A DNA stretch of 64,000 nt. Origin: JACWAE01 sp963847595 (GTDB taxonomy: Bacteria > Chloroflexota > Dehalococcoidia > SZUA-161). The stretch is taken from the NCBI GenBank assembly GCA_963847595.1, contig CAWKAJ010000001.1:186001-250000 (forward strand). Direction: 5' to 3'. A program made the position numbers and the translations under genes. Below the pieces are notes generated by a model that did not search any database, was not told the origin of the DNA, and saw only the letters and a program-made list of their open reading frames with translations. This document shows positions 58,782 to 64,000 of the stretch, piece by piece; positions within the stretch are counted from its first letter, which is position 1, and each line of letters opens with the position of its first letter.

Positions 58782-59510
58782 ATGGAGATAATCCCAGCTA
58801 TAGACCTCAGAAACGGTAAATGCGTACGCCTCTTCCAGGGCGATTACGGGAAGGAGACCATATTCTCCGACGACCCTGTGTCGGTTGCACTGCGCTGGCA
58901 ATCTGAAGGGGCCCGAAGGCTGCACATAGTTGACCTCGATGGCGCGGCCCAGGGAAAGCTGGTCAATTTAGAAACCATCGAGGATATAGTAGCTGCCATT
59001 GACATCCCCGTTCAGGTCGGCGGCGGCATACGCAGCATGGAGACTATCGAGCAGCTTTTCGCCACAGGCGTGGAGAGAGCGATTATGGGCACCATAGCAG
59101 TGGAAAAGCCAGACCTGATAAAGGAAGCTTGCCAAAGGTTCGAGGACCGGATTATCATCAGCATAGATGCCCGCGACCGCTTAGTAGCGACAAGAGGCTG
59201 GCTTCAGAAATCAGAGGTTACGGCCAGCGAGCTGGCGAGTAAAATGATTGAGCTTGGCGTAATGCGCTTTATTTATACAGACATTAGCCGCGACGGTACG
59301 CTCACCAGCCCCAATTTCGAAGCGATTGCTGAGTTTTTATCCCAGGTCAGCGCGCCTGTCATCGCCGCTGGCGGGATAAGCTCGGTTTACCATCTGACCA
59401 GGCTCGCCGAGCTGGGGGTGGAGGGAGCCATCGTAGGTAAAGCCATGTATACAGGCGATGTTAAATTAGCTGACGCATTCAAAGCCATTAGAGGACTCAA
59501 ATCGCAATGA
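58782..59510 (+). CDS. hisA: HisA, ProFAR isomerase
   Basis: Histidine synthesis: ProFAR to PRFAR isomerisation. The protein of 242 residues has MEIIPAIDLRNGKCVRLFQG, the first phosphate site VGGGIRSMETIE, IYTDISRDGTLTSPNFEAIA and the second phosphate site AAGGISSVYHL, then GVEGAIVGKAMYTG. The catalytic Asp residues are in the first and the DISRDGT segments. Confidence 0.95.
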   Translation: MEIIPAIDLRNGKCVRLFQGDYGKETIFSDDPVSVALRWQSEGARRLHIVDLDGAAQGKLVNLETIEDIVAAIDIPVQVGGGIRSMETIEQLFATGVERAIMGTIAVEKPDLIKEACQRFEDRIIISIDARDRLVATRGWLQKSEVTASELASKMIELGVMRFIYTDISRDGTLTSPNFEAIAEFLSQVSAPVIAAGGISSVYHLTRLAELGVEGAIVGKAMYTGDVKLADAFKAIRGLKSQ

Positions 59511-59513
59511 CCG

Positions 59514-59665
59514 TAGGGGCGGTTCGCGAACCGCCCAAAGGCACGGTTGGAGCAGGTGCTCCAACCCACCCACAAAGAGGTGCAGGATTCCTCCTGCCGG
59601 GGGATTGGGGGTGTCCCCCAATTCTTTTTAAAGTCCCCCAAGAATGGGGGATTTAGGGGGTTGAA
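59514..59665. repeat. Composite repeat between hisA and hisI, copy 8
   Basis: The left part is a GTAGGGGC-led perfect palindrome (GGGCGGTTCGCGAACCGCCC, 59517-59536) and a GGTTGGAGCAGGTGCTCCAACC hairpin-like stretch in two halves. The right part is MITE-family hairpins (TTGGGGGTGTCCCCCAA, TCCCCCAAGAATGGGGGA) ending GGGGGTTGAA just before the hisI ATG. The terminal repeats are missing. Confidence 0.7.
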
Positions 59666-60010
59666 ATGGTCAAATTTGACGACAAAGGATTAATCCCAGC
59701 CATAGCCCAGGATTCTAAAACCGGCGAGGTGCTCATGGTGGCCTACATGAACCAGGAGTCCCTGGAGAAGACCCTGGCCACAGGACAGGCATGGTTCTTC
59801 AGCAGGAGACGAAAGGAGCTGTGGCACAAAGGGGCAACCTCAGGCAACTACCTGAATGTGAAGAAAGTGTTCATAGACTGCGACGAGGACACCGTGCTGC
59901 TACAGGTGGACGCTGCCGGGCCCGTCTGCCACACCGGTAACAGAAGTTGTTTCTTCCGCGAGCTTGGGCAGGGGCTCAGCATCAAGGGCAAGGACCCGCT
60001 GCAGCGCTGA
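59666..60010 (+). CDS. hisI: Phosphoribosyl-AMP cyclohydrolase
   Basis: Histidine synthesis: opening of PR-AMP. At 114 residues it is a stand-alone HisI without a HisE domain. Family motifs are MVAYMNQESLEKTL, FFSRRRKELWHKGATSGN, FIDCDEDTVLLQVD and GPVCHTGNRSCF, with the metal-binding Cys and Asp residues. The ATG is preceded by repeat-derived AGGGGGTTGAA, which likely serves as its RBS. The last 111 bp overlap the DUF1385 gene on the other strand. Confidence 0.93.
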   Translation: MVKFDDKGLIPAIAQDSKTGEVLMVAYMNQESLEKTLATGQAWFFSRRRKELWHKGATSGNYLNVKKVFIDCDEDTVLLQVDAAGPVCHTGNRSCFFRELGQGLSIKGKDPLQR

Positions 60011-60835
60011 GATAGCCACCTCAATCTGTCTATCATCGGGCTGTCGGGTGGTCATCGCCTGAAGGGCGAGGCCGGGCTTCAAAGCAACGCGCACCGCAAT
60101 GTTCTCGATGTGCGCAGCACCAAACTTTATTATCTCGTAGCTAACCGCAGCGATCGCAGGCAGAATCAGAATTCGCTCCACATAGCGCAGCCATAACGGG
60201 GGGCGTCCCAGGAAAACAAAGGCGATGATAGCGATCACCATCACAATGAGGAGGAAGTTCGTGCCGCAGCGGGAATGTGCGGTACTGTATTTTCGAACTT
60301 TCTCCACCTCCAGAGGTTCCCCCGCTTCATAGGCATTTATTGTCTTGTGTTCTGCCCCGTGATAGGCGAACACGCGTCGAATATCGGGTATCAGGGCTAT
60401 GGACCACAGGTAAATAATGAAGATAACGAGGCGGATAACTCCATCTACAAGGTTGCTTTCCGTTGCGGAAACGTAGGGATCGACAAAGTGAGTTGCCAGC
60501 AGCGGCAGTGCCAGGAATAGCCCCAGCGCCACGATAAAGCCCACAGCGACACTGCCCCAGAGCAGCCAGGGGCTGATCTCAATCTCCTCGTCCACCGACA
60601 CTGAGGCTGAGTAAAAAAGGGTCCGTACTCCCAAAACGAGGGTCTCCACCAGAACGACTATGCCGCGTACCAGGGGAATCTCCCTGACCCGGCTTGTAGA
60701 CATCCCGCTCAGAGACTCGCTGCTCAAAGCGATCTCGCCGTTGGGGCGGCGAACAGCGACCGCTATGCTCTTGCGGCCGCGCATCATCACACCTTCGATG
60801 ACCGCCTGCCCGCCGTAATAGAATTTCTTACTCAA
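59900..60835 (-). CDS. DUF1385 (YqhQ-like) membrane protein
   Basis: A 311-residue membrane protein with the family start KKFYYGGQAVIEGVMMRGRK, four or more transmembrane segments, and FAYHGAEHKTINAYEAGEPL and STAHSRCGTNFLLIVMVIAI as conserved loops. The function is unknown. TTG 60835 has GGGAG about 6 nt upstream; the frame is open further but without a supported start. Its 3' end overlaps hisI by 111 bp. Confidence 0.88.
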   Translation of the reverse strand: MSKKFYYGGQAVIEGVMMRGRKSIAVAVRRPNGEIALSSESLSGMSTSRVREIPLVRGIVVLVETLVLGVRTLFYSASVSVDEEIEISPWLLWGSVAVGFIVALGLFLALPLLATHFVDPYVSATESNLVDGVIRLVIFIIYLWSIALIPDIRRVFAYHGAEHKTINAYEAGEPLEVEKVRKYSTAHSRCGTNFLLIVMVIAIIAFVFLGRPPLWLRYVERILILPAIAAVSYEIIKFGAAHIENIAVRVALKPGLALQAMTTRQPDDRQIEVAISALQRVLALDAEPLPKLAEETTSVTGVADGPGSVHL

Positions 60836-60846
60836 TGTTGCTCCCA

Positions 60847-60874
60847 AACAAAAGGGGCGAGAGTAACTCGCCCC
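60847..60874 (-). terminator. Intrinsic terminator of rplU-rpmA-rpmE
   Basis: On the minus strand GGGGCGAG and CTCGCCCC pair around a 5-base loop and are followed by TTTTGTTT. It lies between rpmE and the DUF1385 start. Confidence 0.85.
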
Positions 60875-60899
60875 GGCTACTTTCCTGGCATTTGTAATG

Positions 60900-61139
60900 C
60901 TATTCCTTGGTTTCTGTTTCCTTGACTTCTTTAGCTCCCTTGGCCCTGTATCTACGCTTGAAGCGTTCCACCTGACCCGCGGTATCCACAATTCTGCGCT
61001 CTCCTCCGCTGAAGAAGGGATGGCACTTGTTACAGAGCTCGATTTTGAGGAGCGGTTTGGTGGAACGGGTAATAAAAGTATTGCCGCAGGCGCAGACCAC
61101 CTTAGTCTCTTTATACTCAGGATGGATTTTCGGTTTCAT
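60900..61139 (-). CDS. rpmE: Ribosomal protein L31 (zinc-binding form)
   Basis: A protein of 79 residues: MKPKIHPEYKETKVVCACGN, then LCNKCHPFFSGGERRIVDTA. The cysteines at CACG and CNKC make it the zinc-binding (C+) type. It has a Lys/Glu-rich tail. It overlaps rpmA by 4 bp. Confidence 0.96.
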   Translation of the reverse strand: MKPKIHPEYKETKVVCACGNTFITRSTKPLLKIELCNKCHPFFSGGERRIVDTAGQVERFKRRYRAKGAKEVKETETKE

Positions 61140-61408
61140 TGCGCTTTCTCTCCCTCAACGGTGTAAACGCTCACCTGTCTCCTCTCCTTCGAGGCTGGCT
61201 CATACTTCACGATGCCATCCACCAGGGCAAACAGCGTATGGTCTCGGCCCAGACCTACGTTATTTCCCTTATGAATACGTGTGCCCCGCTGTCGCACCAA
61301 TATCGTTCCGGCACTAACAAGCTGCCCATCGTAGCGTTTGACACCCAGCATCTTGGGTTTGCTATCGCGCCCCAACCGCGTGCTGCCGCCGCCCTTCTTA
61401 TGTGCCAT
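61136..61408 (-). CDS. rpmA: Ribosomal protein L27
   Basis: A protein of 90 residues beginning MAHKKGGGSTRLGRDSKPKM, with GTILVRQRGTRIHKGNNVGL. There is no cleavable Firmicutes-type N-terminal extension. It lies between rplU and rpmE, the usual order for the first two. Confidence 0.96.
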   Translation of the reverse strand: MAHKKGGGSTRLGRDSKPKMLGVKRYDGQLVSAGTILVRQRGTRIHKGNNVGLGRDHTLFALVDGIVKYEPASKERRQVSVYTVEGEKAQ

Positions 61409-61428
61409 TTCCTCTAAGTCTCCTTCCC

Positions 61429-61740
61429 CTAGCCGACAACTATCTCTTTGATAGCAAGTTTGGTATAAGGCTGGCGGTGCCCTCTCTTCCTGCGATACCT
61501 CACCTTGGCCTTAAACTTGTACACAATCACCTTATCGCCCTTGCCATTTCCCACCACATTAGCTATGACCTTAGCTCCGGGCACAGTAGGATTGCCCACA
61601 GTCACCTTGTCGCCATCGGCAACAAGGTAAACCTTGTCCAACTCAACGGTATCGCCGCTGGCAGTGAGCTTTTCTACTTCAATGGTCTGCCCCGGGGACA
61701 CCTTATACTGTTTGCCACCAGTCTCGACTACAGCGTAAAT
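61429..61740 (-). CDS. rplU: Ribosomal protein L21, probable AUU start
   Basis: Matches L21 from its first residues (YAVVETGGKQYKVSPGQTIE) through the end motif RKRGHRQPYTKLAI. GGGGAGG (61748-61754 on the plus strand as its complement) lies 6-7 nt before an ATT at 61740, and a start there gives 103 residues, the standard L21 length. TTG 61755 overlaps the RBS itself and would add MGRKT; a longer frame to 61824 lacks support. The AUU start is therefore preferred but unproven. Confidence 0.88.
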   Translation of the reverse strand: MYAVVETGGKQYKVSPGQTIEVEKLTASGDTVELDKVYLVADGDKVTVGNPTVPGAKVIANVVGNGKGDKVIVYKFKAKVRYRRKRGHRQPYTKLAIKEIVVG

Positions 61741-61875
61741 CGTCTTCCTCCCCAAAATAGCGTACCTGGAAATTGTACCAATTCCAACTCGGACTGTCAA
61801 GCAGAAGTGGATAGTCCTTGACACAGAGCTGTTCTTTGTCTAAACTTGCGATAATACCTTTGAGGGTTCATCTTA

Positions 61876-62295
61876 ATGAAATGTCCTGTCTGTAGAAATA
61901 TTATGATAGTGGTCGAGCACGACAAGGTTGAAGTCGACCATTGCGTACACTGCGGTGGAACTTGGTTCGACGCCGGAGAGCTGGAGCTTTTCCTGGACAC
62001 CAAGAAACTGGAAGACCCTCATTTATACCCGGCTTACTTCACCACCGCACCTGAAGCTAAGACATCGGAGAAAAAGAGAAAGTGCCCCATCTGCGGCAAG
62101 AAGATGAGAAAGGTAACCATAGGTGAGAAACCGAAGGTGCTCATCGATGCCTGCCCCAGGGGGGACGGGCTATGGTTCGATGGTGGTGAGGTCGACCAGT
62201 TGGTATCGCAGCTAACGGAGAAGCCCGTTCATGCCACAGACCATCATGGCCACGTCATGGGTTTCCTCGGGAAGGCATTCAAATCACGTAAGTAA
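61876..62295 (+). CDS. Double zf-TFIIB zinc-finger protein
   Basis: The 139-residue protein has two copies of the zf-TFIIB-type ribbon: MKCPVCRNIMIVVEHDKVEV with CVHCGGTWFDAGELELF, and RKCPICGKKMRKVTIGEKPK with ACPRGDGLWFDGGEVDQLV. In the second copy one Cys is replaced (CPRGDG). It ends in a basic, His-rich tail. The function is unknown; it precedes lemA by 25 bp and probably shares its operon. Confidence 0.85.
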   Translation: MKCPVCRNIMIVVEHDKVEVDHCVHCGGTWFDAGELELFLDTKKLEDPHLYPAYFTTAPEAKTSEKKRKCPICGKKMRKVTIGEKPKVLIDACPRGDGLWFDGGEVDQLVSQLTEKPVHATDHHGHVMGFLGKAFKSRK

Positions 62296-62320
62296 ACAAA
62301 AAATGTAGTGGAGGTGTATC

Positions 62321-62899
62321 ATGCCAGTGTGGGCCTGGGTTATCATCGGAATCGTAGTGGTGCTCATTTTGTGGTTCGTCTTCATATACAACGGACTGGT
62401 GAGGCTGCGCAACCAGGTGAAGAATGCCTGGGCGCAGATCGACGTCCAGCTCAAACGAAGGCACGACCTCATCCCGAACTTAGTACAGACAGTTCAGGGC
62501 TATATGCAGTACGAGCGGGCTACCCTGGAAGCGGTCACCAAAGCCCGCAACACCGCTCAGCAGGCCATAGGCCAGGGCCCGGCCGCTCAGGCCAAGGCTG
62601 AAGGCGAGCTCAGTGGTGCCCTGAGCAGGCTGATGGCTGTAGTCGAGCGTTATCCTGACCTGAAAGCTAATCAGAACTTTCTATCCCTTCAGGAGCAGTT
62701 GACCTCGACTGAGAACAAGATAAGTTTTTCCCGCCAGTTCTACAACGATTCGGTCTTGAATTACAATAATAAGACTCAAATGTTCCCTTCCAATATAGTA
62801 GCAGGCATGACCGGCTTCAAACAGGGTGAGTTCTTTAAGGTTGAGGAAGCTGAAGAGAGGGAAGTGCCCAAGGTTAGCTTCGAGCAGCCGAAAAGTTAG
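62321..62899 (+). CDS. lemA: LemA family protein
   Basis: The 192-residue protein has one N-terminal membrane helix (MPVWAWVIIGIVVVLILWFV) and the long helical LemA domain (LVRLRNQVKNAWAQIDVQLK, RRHDLIPNLVQTVQGYMQYE, YNDSVLNYNNKTQMFPSNIV). The family's role is unknown; it is commonly beside HtpX, as here. Confidence 0.93.
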   Translation: MPVWAWVIIGIVVVLILWFVFIYNGLVRLRNQVKNAWAQIDVQLKRRHDLIPNLVQTVQGYMQYERATLEAVTKARNTAQQAIGQGPAAQAKAEGELSGALSRLMAVVERYPDLKANQNFLSLQEQLTSTENKISFSRQFYNDSVLNYNNKTQMFPSNIVAGMTGFKQGEFFKVEEAEEREVPKVSFEQPKS

Positions 62900-62901
62900 C
62901 T

Positions 62902-64000
62902 ATGTGGCAACAAATCAGGTCCAATCAGACCAGGTCGGTGATACTGGTAGCAGCCATGGGGATTCTGCTGCTCCTCATCGGCTTTGGCTTGGGCTATGCC
63001 TTCGGTAACGGCATCGCGGGCCTGGTCGTTGCTCTCGTAATATGGGCGATAATGAACCTCATCGCCTATTTCCAGGGTGACAATATCTTGCTATCTATGT
63101 CTGGGGCGATAAAGGTAGGCCCCGATGACCATCCCCGCCTCTATAACGTGGTCGAGGAGATGAAGATTGCCTCGGGGCTGCCGAAGATGCCCGACGTCTA
63201 CATCATCGACGACCCCGCGTTGAATGCTTTCTCCACCGGCCGCGACCCCAGCAAAGCCTCCGTCTCCATAACCTCCGGGCTATTGGAAAAGCTCAACCGC
63301 GATGAACTCGAAGGCGTCATCGGCCACGAGGTATCCCACATCAAGAACCGCGATGTGCTGCTGATGTCGCTGTGCAGTGTGCTTCTGGGTACCATAGTCA
63401 TCCTCGCCTGGTACGGCTCACGAGCCCTTATCTTCAGCGGCGGCGGTACTAGGAGGTCCTCCAAAGGAGGCGGCCAGGGGCAGATAATAATCCTCGCCGT
63501 AGCCATAATCCTGATGATACTGGCGCCCATCATGGCTCAACTCATCTACTTCGCCATCTCCAGAAAGAGGGAATACCTGGCAGACGCTTCGTCCGCTCTA
63601 TACACCAGATACCCTGAAGGGCTGGCTTCGGCGCTGGAAAAACTCGGCGCTTCCACAGGCCAGTTAAAATCGGCTAACCAGGCTACAGCCCCCATGTATA
63701 TCGTTAACCCTTTTCGAGCGCAGGGGAGAGCGGTAAGCGACCTCACTGCCACTCACCCGCCTCTGTCGGAGAGGATACGCATCCTCCGCGCCATGGCCGG
63801 GGGTGCATCATATGGTGATTACGATAAGGCTTACCAGCAAGTACACAAAGGCGGCGCAAGCATTATGCCAGCCGCTGCTCTTGCCGGAGCCGGTGCCGTC
63901 GGGCTGCGGACGGCAGCACCGGAAGCAGCGCTTAAAGAGCCCGAGCCCACTAGAGTGGAGCGCACTCGGGAGGTCGGAGACCTGCTGTGGCAGAAGAGCG
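62902..64000 (+). CDS. htpX: HtpX-like M48 zinc metalloprotease (partial, runs off the end)
   Basis: The frame starts at ATG 62902, 2 nt after lemA, and is open for 366 codons to the window end. The N-terminal membrane helices include ILVAAMGILLLLIGFGLGYA. The zinc motif is GVIGHEVSHIKNRDVLLMS (HEVSH) and the third ligand lies in ISRKREYLADASSALY. It is expected to degrade misfolded membrane proteins. The C-terminal part past residue 320 is Ala/Glu-rich and unusual. Confidence 0.93.
   Translation, partial: MWQQIRSNQTRSVILVAAMGILLLLIGFGLGYAFGNGIAGLVVALVIWAIMNLIAYFQGDNILLSMSGAIKVGPDDHPRLYNVVEEMKIASGLPKMPDVYIIDDPALNAFSTGRDPSKASVSITSGLLEKLNRDELEGVIGHEVSHIKNRDVLLMSLCSVLLGTIVILAWYGSRALIFSGGGTRRSSKGGGQGQIIILAVAIILMILAPIMAQLIYFAISRKREYLADASSALYTRYPEGLASALEKLGASTGQLKSANQATAPMYIVNPFRAQGRAVSDLTATHPPLSERIRILRAMAGGASYGDYDKAYQQVHKGGASIMPAAALAGAGAVGLRTAAPEAALKEPEPTRVERTREVGDLLWQKS

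Overview
The window reads as a chromosomal segment of an anaerobic, B12-using bacterium of the Chloroflexota, most likely class Dehalococcoidia. This is an inference from the gene set (class II NrdJ with NrdR, TrpB1 plus TrpB2, a Fe-S ThiC with a sulfide-type Thi4, an AmmeMemoRadiSam trio, B12-binding radical SAM protein, MeaB) and from the overall look of the proteins. It is not based on any marker search. Most of the DNA is dense core-metabolism operons with ATGA/GTGA stop-start overlaps. Small accessory patches stand out as AT-richer or gene-poor.

Layout. 1-7.0 kb: the end of secF, then nrdR-nrdJ behind a promoter with two NrdR boxes, a B12-binding radical SAM protein, and a yggS-proC-yggT operon. 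7.0-13.0 kb: an amidohydrolase, two tandem lipoprotein paralogues (the second carries an extra FecR domain), and mnmG on the minus strand. 13.1-20.9 kb: a tryptophan operon controlled by a Trp T-box, trpE-D-C-F-B-A, followed by trpB2; there is no trpG. 21-27 kb: meaB, a methyltransferase, small unknown proteins, tRNA-Thr and a DegV protein. 27.5-29.9 kb: the AmmeMemoRadiSam trio. 30.0-36.7 kb: a toxin-antitoxin pair, rarA, an alpha/beta hydrolase, lspA-rluD, gltX and two exported proteins.

37.0-39.65 kb: tRNA-Gln and tRNA-Glu, followed by a decayed integrative element. It is bounded by a 15-bp duplication of the tRNA-Glu 3' end and holds a glycosyltransferase, a broken tyrosine recombinase and a membrane-anchor remnant. 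39.7-49.9 kb: an ABC transporter, TrmO, a MagIII-like glycosylase, a cytosine-type deaminase, thiamine genes (TPP riboswitch-thiC, thi4), cinA, a CoaE-Nudix fusion and a bifunctional-nuclease-family protein. 50.0-56.9 kb: tRNA-Val and the translation cluster thrS, infC-rpmI-rplT, pheS-pheT. 57.0-58.5 kb: an AT-richer three-gene cassette with a retropepsin-like protease. 58.8-64 kb: hisA and hisI, a DUF1385 protein, rplU-rpmA-rpmE, a zinc-ribbon protein, and lemA-htpX running off the end.

The most unusual non-coding feature is a family of about 120-150-bp MITE-like elements at eight loci. They are built of stacked G-rich/C-rich hairpins and end in imperfect terminal inverted repeats of the form GAGNNCGTTTANNAAC. 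Several copies are flanked by short direct repeats. They sit mostly just after stop codons; one copy supplies the thrS stop codon and another abuts the hisI start codon. Two translation genes appear to use non-canonical starts: infC AUA and rplU AUU.
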